Source of the DNA: Thiotrichales bacterium
GTDB taxonomy: Bacteria; Pseudomonadota; Gammaproteobacteria; UWMA-0217
DNA: 10,112 nt
Assembly: GCA_024763135.1 (NCBI GenBank)
Contig: JANTGD010000100.1
Location: 1 to 10,112, forward strand
Direction of reading: 5' to 3'
The notes under the pieces are model-generated. The model saw only the letters and a list, made by a program, of their open reading frames with translations. It searched no databases and was not told the origin of the DNA. Positions within the stretch are counted from its first letter, which is position 1. Each line of letters starts with the position of its first letter. The translations under genes were made by a program, and so were the position numbers. Positions 1 through 6,824 of the stretch are shown one piece after another.

Positions 1-566
1 ACCAGGGCATCTCTGCTGAGGATATCCCTGTCGTCGCATTCTCCGTGGGTGAAGAAGAACTATCCGGTATCGATACCAAGCCCCTTGTAGGCCACCTAGC
101 GGCGTGGAACTATTTCATGAGTGTCGATACACCAGAGAACGAGAAGTTCATTGAAACCTGGCACAAGTTCATTAAGGATGATAAACGTGTCACCAACGAC
201 CCCATGGAAGCCACCATGATTGGCTTCAATCTTTGGTCACAAGCGGTGGAAAAAGCCAAGACGACCGAAGTCGATAGCGTACTTGATGCTATTATCGGCC
301 TAAAAACGCCGAACCTGACCGGCGGCACCGCAGAGCTACTGCCTAACCACCACCTGACCAAGCCAGTTTTAATCGGCGAGATTCAGGAAGACGGGCAATT
401 TGAAGTTGTTTGGCAAACCGAGAAAGAAGTACCGGGTGATGCCTGGTCTGACTATCTGCCGGGATCAAAAGATATTATCTCGGATTGGACGGGCAAAAAG
501 ACTGGTGGCAAGCCCTGCGGTAACTACAACGTCAAAACCAAAAAGTGCTCTGGACAAAATTATTAA
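1..566 (+). CDS. urtA: UrtA, urea ABC transporter substrate-binding protein (C-terminal part)
   Basis: This is the periplasmic urea-binding component of the UrtABCDE high-affinity ABC importer. The reading frame is open from the window edge (first full codon at position 3), so the gene begins upstream; 187 residues are visible, somewhat under half of a usual UrtA of roughly 420 residues. Family-typical stretches are GISAEDIPVVAFSVGEEEL, the LVGHLAAWNYFMSVDTPEN segment, DPMEATMIGF, LWSQAVEKAK and NHHLTKPVLIGEIQEDGQF. The protein ends in a lysine-rich tail with two cysteines (CGNYNVKTKKC), as in related UrtA proteins. It belongs with urtBCDE downstream but is separated from urtB by 741 bp of repeats. 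A GTG at 45 is an internal codon, not a start. Identity is secure from sequence and context. Confidence 0.95.
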   Translation, partial: QGISAEDIPVVAFSVGEEELSGIDTKPLVGHLAAWNYFMSVDTPENEKFIETWHKFIKDDKRVTNDPMEATMIGFNLWSQAVEKAKTTEVDSVLDAIIGLKTPNLTGGTAELLPNHHLTKPVLIGEIQEDGQFEVVWQTEKEVPGDAWSDYLPGSKDIISDWTGKKTGGKPCGNYNVKTKKCSGQNY

Positions 567-593
567 TGCCCAGCCTAAGCACCGGCGAGTAAC

Positions 594-633
594 GTTGAAA
601 AATGATGTACCGGCGCAATGCCGGTACCTCAAC
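594..633 (+). terminator. Hairpin just after urtA, possible terminator or attenuator
   Basis: A perfect 8-bp stem, gtaccggc (607-614) and gccggtac (620-627), closes a 5-nt loop 40 bp after the urtA stop. A weaker outer helix, gttga (594-598) with tcaac (629-633), could extend it. The downstream side (ctcaacttctctt) is only pyrimidine-rich and has no clear U-run, so a strong intrinsic terminator is doubtful. A partial terminator or an mRNA-stabilising 3' hairpin would fit a gene whose product, the binding protein, is usually needed in excess over the permease. Structure is seen; function is inferred. Confidence 0.4.
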
Positions 634-668
634 TTCTCTTGAACAAAATACGCACTATCAACCGACTA

Positions 669-937
669 CTAGTACATCGTCCAGTTTAAAATGACGGACA
701 CAGTTGTCCTGTCTACCTTCCTGGATAGGCGCACTTCGCAGGGAATGGTTGTTCCCTCACAAAAGCGTACAACAACGCCGGGATACAGACAGGGCAACCC
801 TTCAGGCGCTTCTGTGATACCGCAACTCGGTGTTGCAGTGCTAGCCAAGGGCGCTGCCATCGCCTGCGCACGGCGCCTTGATGCGCAAGCATCACGAAAA
901 CGCTGAGTTCGTCATTTTAAACTGGACGATGTACTAG
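669..937. repeat. Element A, MITE-like repeat with perfect 28-bp terminal inverted repeats
   Basis: The 269-bp element starts at 669 with ctagtacatcgtccag and ends at 937 with the exact reverse complement; positions 669-696 and 910-937 match over all 28 bases. CTAG sits at both outer ends, compatible with a YTAR-type 4-bp target like that of some IS5-family elements (inference). Internal small hairpins occur at 740-757 and 822-836. A second copy in inverted orientation starts at 10008 and runs off the window. No transposase is encoded; the short open frames inside have no recognisable domain. A non-autonomous mobile element or a decayed IS relic fits best. Confidence 0.8.
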
Positions 938-1080
938 CAGGTTGTTGAAAAACTCTCAGGTGAGTGCGAGACAAGGCAAAATCTGGAGAAAAAGCGCAGT
1001 TTACACGCAGTAAATGAGCATTTTGAGCCAGATTTTAACGCTGGATCGTGCCAGCTGAGAGTTTTTCAACAACCTGCTAG
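934..1080 (+). repeat. Element B copy 1, 147-bp repeat with perfect 26-bp terminal inverted repeats
   Basis: Positions 934-959 (ctagcaggttgttgaaaaac and onward) are the exact reverse complement of 1055-1080. The palindrome continues inward: caaaatctgg at 976-985 pairs with ccagatttt at 1028-1037, and a small hairpin tttac/gtaaa lies near 1001-1015. Its first four bases, CTAG, are also the last four of element A, so the two elements share a junction. A nearly identical copy lies at 9810-9950 in the same orientation. The element is non-coding and would fold strongly in the urtA-urtB transcript. Ends of the ttgttgaaaaa kind are common on gammaproteobacterial IS and MITE elements (general knowledge). 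Confidence 0.8.
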
Positions 1081-1242
1081 GAGCCTGTCCAAGAATAGAG
1101 GGGTAGCGAGGGGGAAGGAAATTTGAGTTGGATGTTTCCCTGATTTGGTGCGGATCGCCTCGCTAGTCAATGAAAATCCGCGGGCACTCCAGCCAAATTC
1201 AGCTTTTCCTCACCAAGGTCCCTATTCTCAGACAGCCTCCTA
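1078..1242. repeat. Element C, 165-bp repeat with imperfect 21-bp terminal inverted repeats
   Basis: The left end 1078-1098 (taggagcctgtccaagaata and one more base) and the reverse complement of 1222-1242 agree at 18 of 21 positions. The interior is also loosely self-complementary: the gcgaggggga side near 1107 faces ttttcctcacc near 1204. The left end directly follows element B and uses its terminal TAG. No open frame of interest is seen. About 25 bp of the same left end recurs immediately after ureE at 9626-9650, joined to a different body. It is likely a short non-autonomous mobile element or IS remnant. Confidence 0.65.
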
Positions 1243-1307
1243 AGCACCACCGAACACAGGCTTTTCTCATTCACAACCAGCTACTGCTGGAATAACAAAC
1301 GAAACTT
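1243..1307 (+). other. urtB leader, no clear promoter
   Basis: These 65 bp separate the repeat cluster from urtB. A small perfect hairpin, ccagc (1277-1281) and gctgg (1286-1290), lies 17 bp before the urtB ATG. The only purine-rich stretches nearby are tgga at 1288-1291 and acgaaa close to the start, so the ribosome binding site is weak. I see no convincing sigma-70 or sigma-54 (GG-N10-GC) promoter here. urtB may depend on read-through from urtA or on a promoter supplied by the repeats. Confidence 0.3.
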
Positions 1308-3014
1308 ATGTACCCACGCACTCAATTCAAACACGATACAGAAAATACTTTCTGGCGGAATTTGAGGCTGTTTGGCCTACTCATCATTTGTACGCTTAAC
1401 CTGCCCAGTTTAGCAGCTGACATTCCCGCTGCACCAGATAAGGCTGAGGACAAACTGCAATTGACGGGCCAAATCGACACAGAGGATGAATTTTCTCACG
1501 CCCTGACACTACTGCGTGGCAAATCGTTTAAAGATAAGCTTAAAGCCATCGATACCCTGGCGGCCTCCCGTAACCCCAAAGCCCTGCATTACCTAAAAGC
1601 TTTGCTCGAAGCAAAGCTCTACTATCGAAAAGACGACCAAAAAATAATTATTGCTCGCAGAGCGGACAAAGGTTACGCCCTTATCGATCCAGAATCCGGT
1701 GAAAACTTAGGCACCGTCCCAAAACGCGAAATTAAAAAAATCACCCTCAACAACGCCATGCGTCGTGCCTTACGGGAAAAAATCGCCAGCTTGAGCTTGT
1801 CTAATCCCGACCCAAACGTTCGCTATGCAGCTGTGGACGAAATGCTCAGCAGCCGAAGCAAAGGATTAGCAGCAACATTAAAAACTCTAATCGACCAAGA
1901 AACCAATTCAAAGGTGCGGAAGCTGATGCAGGTTGGCATTGCCCTAGGTGAATTGGATGGCGACAAACCTGCAAAACTCAGCGCACTCGAATACCTCGCG
2001 GGTAATCTTCATCCCAGTGTACGCAATCGTATCCAGAGCATGACCGAAGACCCATCAGAGGACCAGGCCGTAGTGACAGCCGCGCGTACTGCACTCAAAA
2101 AAATTGAAGATAAGGTTTATTTTTTCAATACGCTCGAAACCTTATTTTTTGGTCTTAGCCTGGGCTCTGTGCTGGTATTGGCTGCCATTGGCCTGGCAAT
2201 CACCTTTGGTGTTATGGGCGTGATCAATATGGCCCATGGAGAATTGATCATGCTCGGCGCATATACCACTTACCTTATTCAGCAGGCATTTCCAGGATTC
2301 AATGACCTCTCAATTTTGCTTGCGATACCCGCTGCATTCATCGTCTCAGGCCTGGTCGGTATCCTGATTGAGCGCAGCATTATCCGTTTTTTGTATGGCC
2401 GGCCACTGGAAACACTGCTTGCAACATTTGGAGTAAGCCTGATTCTGCAACAATTAGTACGATCTTTAATTTCTCCTCAGAACGTACCTGTTTCGAATCC
2501 TTCCTGGCTTTCTGGATCCCTACAAATCAACAGCGTGTTTTCTCTGACATATAACCGTCTGTACATCATCTTGTTTAGCCTACTGGTGTTTGCTGGGTTG
2601 TATCTGATCCTGAAAAACACGCGTCTGGGACTCCAAGTGCGCGCCGTGGCGCAAAATCGTGCGATGGCGCGAGCAATGGGTGTTCGATCCGGGCGAGTGG
2701 ATGCGCTCACCTTTGGTCTGGGCTCTGGTATCGCAGGTGTCGCAGGTGTTGCTTTGAGTCAGCTGACCAATGTCGGCCCCAATCTTGGTCAATCCTACAT
2801 TATCGATTCTTTCATGGTCGTAGTTTTTGGCGGGGTAGGCAATCTCTTCGGCACTTTGGTTGCAGGTCTGAGCCTGGGGGTTGCCAATAAAATTTTAGAG
2901 CCCTGGGCTGGTGCTGTGCTCGCCAAAATCTTTGTTCTGATTTTCATAATTCTATTTATCCAGAAATACCCCCGCGGCCTCTTCCCGCAAAAGGGTCGCG
3001 CGGCGGAGAACTAA
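1308..3014 (+). CDS. urtB: UrtB, urea ABC transporter permease with long N-terminal periplasmic domain
   Basis: UrtB is one of the two inner-membrane permeases of the urea importer (LivH-type, branched-chain amino acid permease family). The 568-residue protein has three parts. A signal-peptide-like start follows a basic n-region, with hydrophobic LFGLLIICTLNLPSLA and likely cleavage near residue 37. Residues about 40-265 are soluble, helical and HEAT-like, with units such as KLKAIDTLAASRNPKALHYL and PNVRYAAVDEML. Residues from about 272 form a multi-spanning permease domain carrying the LivH-type motif VINMAHGELIMLGAY near 305-319, the VVVFGGVGNLFGT loop, and the end PRGLFPQKGR. The start at 1308 is supported by the signal peptide although its ribosome binding site is weak. 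urtC follows 3 bp after the stop. Long forms with this extra domain are known among proteobacterial UrtB; the domain's role is unclear to me. Confidence 0.96.
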   Translation: MYPRTQFKHDTENTFWRNLRLFGLLIICTLNLPSLAADIPAAPDKAEDKLQLTGQIDTEDEFSHALTLLRGKSFKDKLKAIDTLAASRNPKALHYLKALLEAKLYYRKDDQKIIIARRADKGYALIDPESGENLGTVPKREIKKITLNNAMRRALREKIASLSLSNPDPNVRYAAVDEMLSSRSKGLAATLKTLIDQETNSKVRKLMQVGIALGELDGDKPAKLSALEYLAGNLHPSVRNRIQSMTEDPSEDQAVVTAARTALKKIEDKVYFFNTLETLFFGLSLGSVLVLAAIGLAITFGVMGVINMAHGELIMLGAYTTYLIQQAFPGFNDLSILLAIPAAFIVSGLVGILIERSIIRFLYGRPLETLLATFGVSLILQQLVRSLISPQNVPVSNPSWLSGSLQINSVFSLTYNRLYIILFSLLVFAGLYLILKNTRLGLQVRAVAQNRAMARAMGVRSGRVDALTFGLGSGIAGVAGVALSQLTNVGPNLGQSYIIDSFMVVVFGGVGNLFGTLVAGLSLGVANKILEPWAGAVLAKIFVLIFIILFIQKYPRGLFPQKGRAAEN

Positions 3015-3017
3015 GCC

Positions 3018-4109
3018 ATGTTACTCACGCGTATTTTAAAAAACGATCTTGGTGGACAACTACTACTCATCGCTTTACTGATCACCACGGTGACCGTTGC
3101 ACTGCTGAACCTTGCCGTGCCAGAAGGTCATGCATTGCATATATCAACCTACACTGTCACGTTGCTGGGCAAGTACCTGACCTATGGACTGCTTGCCATT
3201 GCCGTAGACCTTGTTTGGGGCTACCTTGGAATTCTCAGCTTGGGACACGGCGCATTCTTTGCACTGGGTGGCTACGCGATGGGCATGTACCTGATGCGCC
3301 AAATTGGCGATCGTGGTGTATACGGTAATCCCGATTTGCCGGACTTTATGGTATTCCTCAACTGGCAGGAGCTCCCTTGGTTTTGGCTCGGTTTTGACAT
3401 GTTTTGGTTTGCCGCCATCATGATTATGCTGGTTCCTGGCCTTCTGGCGTTTGTATTTGGATGGCTGGCATTTCGTTCGCGCGTCACAGGCGTTTATTTA
3501 TCGATCATTACTCAAGCACTTACCTACGCTTTGATGCTGGCATTTTTCCGTAATGAAATGGGCTTTGGTGGCAACAATGGCTTAACTGATTTCAAAGATA
3601 TACTGGGTTTCGATTTGCAAGCCGACAGTACCCGCGTCGGTTTGTTTGTGGCATCTGCCCTGGCTCTGGCATTGGGATATCTAAGCTGCCGTTATGTCAT
3701 GAATTCGCGCCTGGGCCGAGTTGCCGTTGCAATCCGCGACGCGGAAGATCGGACGCGCTTTATCGGTTATCGTGTTGAACACGTAAAACTCTGGATTTTC
3801 ACCTTCTCAGCCATTCTGGCGGGGATTGCGGGGGCACTCTATGTGCCCCAGGTTGGGATTATTAATCCAGGTGAATTTTCTCCACTCAACTCCATTGAGC
3901 TGGTCGTATGGGTTGCAGTCGGCGGTCGTGCCACCTTATTTGGCGCTGTCATTGGTGCAATCGCAGTGAATTACGGAAAGACTTATTTTACCGCGGCAAT
4001 CCCCGAACTCTGGTTATTTGCACTTGGCGCACTATTCATTCTGGTAACCGTTTTGCTACCCCGTGGTGTTGTTGGGCTCCTGCAACAACTCAAGAGGAAG
4101 CAAACGTGA
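3018..4109 (+). CDS. urtC: UrtC, urea ABC transporter permease
   Basis: UrtC is the second inner-membrane permease (LivM-type) and pairs with UrtB to form the urea translocation channel. The 363-residue length is normal for the family. Multiple hydrophobic spans are evident, starting at about residue 14. The LivM-type motif LSLGHGAFFALGGYAMGMYL begins at residue 73. Later landmarks are FRSRVTGVYLSIITQALTYA, GGNNGLTDF, RVAVAIRDAEDRTRFIGY (the cytoplasmic loop expected to contact the ATPases), WVAVGGRATLFGAVIGA, and the terminal LLPRGVVGLL. The ATG lies 3 bp after the urtB stop, with GGAG at 3005-3008 correctly spaced 9 bp upstream. The urtC stop overlaps the urtD GTG, which indicates translational coupling. 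Confidence 0.97.
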   Translation: MLLTRILKNDLGGQLLLIALLITTVTVALLNLAVPEGHALHISTYTVTLLGKYLTYGLLAIAVDLVWGYLGILSLGHGAFFALGGYAMGMYLMRQIGDRGVYGNPDLPDFMVFLNWQELPWFWLGFDMFWFAAIMIMLVPGLLAFVFGWLAFRSRVTGVYLSIITQALTYALMLAFFRNEMGFGGNNGLTDFKDILGFDLQADSTRVGLFVASALALALGYLSCRYVMNSRLGRVAVAIRDAEDRTRFIGYRVEHVKLWIFTFSAILAGIAGALYVPQVGIINPGEFSPLNSIELVVWVAVGGRATLFGAVIGAIAVNYGKTYFTAAIPELWLFALGALFILVTVLLPRGVVGLLQQLKRKQT

Positions 4110-4939
4110 AGCAACTCGATCAAGTCCGCGATACCTTCAATCGCGATCAGGTTTGGCGGTTTCTGCAACCCCGCCCCAAACCTAACGAATTGGACTTAAG
4201 TCACGGCGCCATCCTGTATCTGGAATCAATTTCTGTCAGCTTTGATGGCTTCAAAGCTATCGACGATCTTAATTTGTATATCGATGCCGGTGAATTGCGC
4301 TGTATTATCGGCCCAAATGGCGCGGGCAAAACGACCATGATGGATATCATCACCGGCAAAACACGTCCGGATACAGGCAGTGCCTACTTCGGGCAACGTA
4401 TCGACCTGCTCCAAATGACTGAACCTGAAATCGCGCAATTGGGCATTGGGCGTAAATTCCAAAAACCGACAGTATTCGAGCACCATAGTGTTTTCGAGAA
4501 TCTCGAATTAGCCATGGACAGCGACAAGCGCGTTTGGCCGACACTCTTTGCAAAACTCAGCGACGAGCAACGCAGCCGAATCGAAGAGGTCATGGAAATC
4601 ATTGGACTGCAGAAGCAATCATCCCAGCTTTCGGGGTCTCTTTCGCACGGTCAAAAACAATGGCTGGAAATAGGTATGCTGCTCATGCAAAACCCACTTT
4701 TGCTGCTTGTGGATGAACCTGTCGCCGGTATGACGCATCAGGAAATGGACCGCACGGCCGAACTGCTCACGTCCCTTGCGGGCAGACATTCGGTGGTTGT
4801 AGTAGAGCATGATATGGATTTTGTACGCTCGATCGCACGCAAGGTAACGGTCCTGCATCAGGGCAGTGTTCTAGCCGAAGGCAGCATGGACGAAGTGCAG
4901 AACGACCCGCGTGTTATCGAAGTTTACCTGGGGGAATGA
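4106..4939 (+). CDS. urtD: UrtD, urea ABC transporter ATP-binding protein
   Basis: UrtD is one of the two cytoplasmic ATPases powering urea import. I chose the GTG at 4106: it overlaps the urtC stop by 4 bp (GTGA), follows an AGAGGAA ribosome binding site, and gives a 277-residue product of normal UrtD length. The frame is open further upstream, but only as a shadow of urtC. Visible motifs are Walker A GPNGAGKTT at about 69-77, the UrtD-type signature LSHGQKQWLEIG at 179-190 (LSHGQ instead of LSGGQ), Walker B LLLLVDEP with D203 and E204, and the switch histidine H235 in VVVEHDMDFV. The first about 30 residues form a polar N-terminal extension before the nucleotide-binding fold. Confidence 0.96.
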   Translation: MKQLDQVRDTFNRDQVWRFLQPRPKPNELDLSHGAILYLESISVSFDGFKAIDDLNLYIDAGELRCIIGPNGAGKTTMMDIITGKTRPDTGSAYFGQRIDLLQMTEPEIAQLGIGRKFQKPTVFEHHSVFENLELAMDSDKRVWPTLFAKLSDEQRSRIEEVMEIIGLQKQSSQLSGSLSHGQKQWLEIGMLLMQNPLLLLVDEPVAGMTHQEMDRTAELLTSLAGRHSVVVVEHDMDFVRSIARKVTVLHQGSVLAEGSMDEVQNDPRVIEVYLGE

Positions 4940-4941
4940 GC

Positions 4942-5637
4942 ATGCTGCAGATCGAGTCGCTCAATCATTACTATGGAGAGAGTCACACGCTTTGGGACTT
5001 ATCGTTAGACGTACCCGACGGGCAATGCTCAGTATTAATGGGACGCAATGGTGTTGGCAAAACCACTACGCTCGAATGCATTATGGGCCTGCAACCGGTA
5101 CGCTCTGGTAAAATACTGTATGCGGGAAATGATTTACTCAAAGTTGCCGCAGAGCAGCGCGCATCGCTGGGTATCGGCTATGTTCCGCAGGGAAGGCAGA
5201 TTTTTCCACTGCTGACGGTTGAGGAAAATCTCGAAATCGGACTACCCGCACGGCGAGACAAACTCAATCGTATCCCAGGCTTCATTTTTGAGCTTTTTCC
5301 TGTACTTAAAGAAATGCTGGGCCGCAGGGGCGGAGACTTGTCCGGGGGACAACAACAACAACTGGCCATCGGTCGGGCGTTGGTAACCGATCCCAAACTG
5401 TTGATACTTGACGAACCGACTGAAGGCATCCAACCAAACATCGTGCATGAGATTGGGGATATAATTATCAAGCTTAATCGGGAAATCGGCTTGACCGTAC
5501 TGCTCGTTGAGCAAAAATTACCCTTTGCCCGCAAAGTAGGCGATCGTTTTTGTATTCTCGATCGTGGTCGTCACGTCGCCGCAGGAGCAATGAATGAGCT
5601 GAGCGATGAACTCATTGCACACTATCTGACTGTATGA
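4942..5637 (+). CDS. urtE: UrtE, urea ABC transporter ATP-binding protein
   Basis: UrtE is the second ATPase of the urea importer and the likely dimer partner of UrtD. Two ATGs compete. The one at 4936 overlaps the urtD stop (ATGA) but sits right on the GGGGGA purine run (4930-4935). The one at 4942 is 6 bp from that run and starts the protein at MLQIESLNHYYGESHTL, as UrtE proteins usually begin. I chose 4942 (231 residues); 4936 would add two. Motifs are Walker A GRNGVGKTTT from residue 34, signature LSGGQQQQLAIGRAL from 133, Walker B LLILDEPTEGIQPNI with D157 and E158, and LLVEQKLPFA, where glutamine occupies the usual switch-histidine place as is common in LivF-type ATPases. Signature and Walker B wording are diagnostic for UrtE. 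Confidence 0.96.
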   Translation: MLQIESLNHYYGESHTLWDLSLDVPDGQCSVLMGRNGVGKTTTLECIMGLQPVRSGKILYAGNDLLKVAAEQRASLGIGYVPQGRQIFPLLTVEENLEIGLPARRDKLNRIPGFIFELFPVLKEMLGRRGGDLSGGQQQQLAIGRALVTDPKLLILDEPTEGIQPNIVHEIGDIIIKLNREIGLTVLLVEQKLPFARKVGDRFCILDRGRHVAAGAMNELSDELIAHYLTV

Positions 5638-5699
5638 CCCGCTTTATTTTCGGCAGCTGAAATACATGTAGCATCAATGTTGAATCAGGAGCATTTTCA

Positions 5700-5900
5700 A
5701 TGAAACCCCTCATAGTTGCAGCATCCTCTCTATTTCTGATCACCGGCGAAGCACTCGCACACCCCGGGTTGACAGCGCACCCGCAGGTCAACGGGGTGTT
5801 TGTACATGTTGCCATGCATTTACTTGCGAGCGCACCGATTGCCCTTACCCTTTACACTGTAATGCGATGGTTTCGAAAGCACATCATGCCCCGACGTTAA
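5700..5900 (+). CDS. Small predicted exported or membrane protein between urtE and ureD
   Basis: This 66-residue protein is not recognised. A good ribosome binding site, CAGGAG at 5686-5691, lies 8 bp before the ATG. Residues 1-20 look like a signal peptide (MKPLIVAASSLFLITGEALA) with cleavage predicted before H21. The remainder starts HPGLTAHP, then has one hydrophobic span of about residues 33-55 and a basic end (RWFRKHIMPRR), so a one-helix membrane protein with its C-terminus in the cytoplasm is plausible. Histidines sit at 21, 27, 36, 40 and 61, with a HxxxH spacing at 36-40 inside or beside the membrane segment. The AHPG start resembles the beginning of HupE/UreJ nickel transporters, but the protein is far too short to be one. 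A role in urea or nickel handling is only suggested by position. Confidence 0.7.
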   Translation: MKPLIVAASSLFLITGEALAHPGLTAHPQVNGVFVHVAMHLLASAPIALTLYTVMRWFRKHIMPRR

Positions 5901-5956
5901 GCGCTGGCAATTGAAGGTGAATCAGTCATAGGATTGTTTAAGAGATCGTTACTTAG

Positions 5957-6799
5957 ATGACTGTGCGAGCGAAACGCGATACCGCGCAGATGGGCTGGCA
6001 GGCCGAACTCATGCTCGGGCTTGCTAAGCGCGGCGACAAAACAGTTCTGGCGCAACGGCGACAACGTGGCCCGCTGGCCGTACAGCGCCCATTTTATCCA
6101 GAAGGCGCGGTCTGCCATTTGTACCTTTTACACCCCCCAGGGGGTGTAGTTGGCGGAGATCAACTGTCTATTTCAACGACTGTAGCGCAAGATGCCGCAG
6201 CTGTAGTCACCACCCCTGGCGCCACCAAGTTTTATCGATCTGCCGGAGCAAACGCCACTCAAAAACAACAGCTCCAAGTCGCCGCCGGCGCTAGCCTGGA
6301 ATGGTTACCACAGGAGAATATTTTCTTTCCTGGGGCGCTGGCTACGATCCAGACTGAAATTCACCTGACATCAGGCGCCCACTTTTTCGGCTGGGAAATG
6401 CATTGTTTGGGTCGTCCTGCCAATCGAGAACGCTTTGACAGCGGCCGCTTAGAGTTCCAACTCAACGTATTTCGGGATGACACTCCCTGGCTGCTCGAAC
6501 GCTTTTTACTCACCGACCCTGCGGAACTCGACGCACTCTCTGGATTGAGAGGTTTTCCTGTGTTTGCAACCTTACTGGCCAACGATGTCGATCAGACATT
6601 ACTCGAGCAGATGCAAAGCCAGTTTGGACACCTGGAGCTGGCATGCATCGGGTTCACGCTTCTCGATGATCTTCTCATCTGTCGCTACCTGGGGGAGTCT
6701 ACCGAGCAAGCTCGCCAAATTTTCATTCAGATCTGGCAAACTCTACGCCCACATCTCATCCAGCGCGCGGTTTGTATGCCACGCATCTGGGCAACCTGA
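5957..6799 (+). CDS. ureD: UreD (UreH), urease accessory protein
   Basis: UreD is the cytoplasmic scaffold that binds apo-urease and, with UreF and UreG, delivers nickel and allows carbamylation of the active-site lysine. The 280-residue length is normal. Family landmarks are GWQAELMLGLAKRGDKTVL near the start, RGPLAVQRPFYPEG, HPPGGVVGGDQL at 59-70, TTPGATKFYRS, LEWLPQENIFFPGA, FFGWEMHCLGRPA, and the terminal RPHLIQRAVCMPRIWAT. The start at 5957 has only a modest purine stretch (aagaga at about 5939-5945); an ATG 11 codons later, just before GWQAEL, is a possible alternative. The spacing of 25 bp to ureA, which has its own ribosome binding site, indicates one operon. Confidence 0.96.
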   Translation: MTVRAKRDTAQMGWQAELMLGLAKRGDKTVLAQRRQRGPLAVQRPFYPEGAVCHLYLLHPPGGVVGGDQLSISTTVAQDAAAVVTTPGATKFYRSAGANATQKQQLQVAAGASLEWLPQENIFFPGALATIQTEIHLTSGAHFFGWEMHCLGRPANRERFDSGRLEFQLNVFRDDTPWLLERFLLTDPAELDALSGLRGFPVFATLLANDVDQTLLEQMQSQFGHLELACIGFTLLDDLLICRYLGESTEQARQIFIQIWQTLRPHLIQRAVCMPRIWAT

Positions 6800-6824
6800 A
6801 GATCCAACCGAGGAGACGCAATCC

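Noticed and set aside
838..856. Sigma-54-like site in element A (minus strand ttggctagcactgca)
   Set aside because: The GG and GC dinucleotides are 8 bp apart rather than the required 10, so it is not a credible -24/-12 promoter.
691..906. 71-codon open frame inside element A as a gene
   Set aside because: It lies wholly within a repeat, begins inside the terminal repeat, has no recognisable domain or ribosome binding site, and is not preserved in frame in the second copy.
669..1242. CRISPR array or integron attC cluster
   Set aside because: The units are three different palindromic elements, each present once here, without regular spacers, cas genes, integrase or attC core sites.
3908..4105. 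N-terminal extension of urtD from an ATG at 3908
   Set aside because: It is a shadow of the urtC 3' end; the GTG at 4106 has a proper ribosome binding site and the expected UrtD N-terminus.
5638..5699. Terminator or promoter between urtE and the small gene
   Set aside because: The only inverted repeat (ttttc and gaaat around 5648-5662) is short and imperfect, and no paired -35 and -10 elements are evident.
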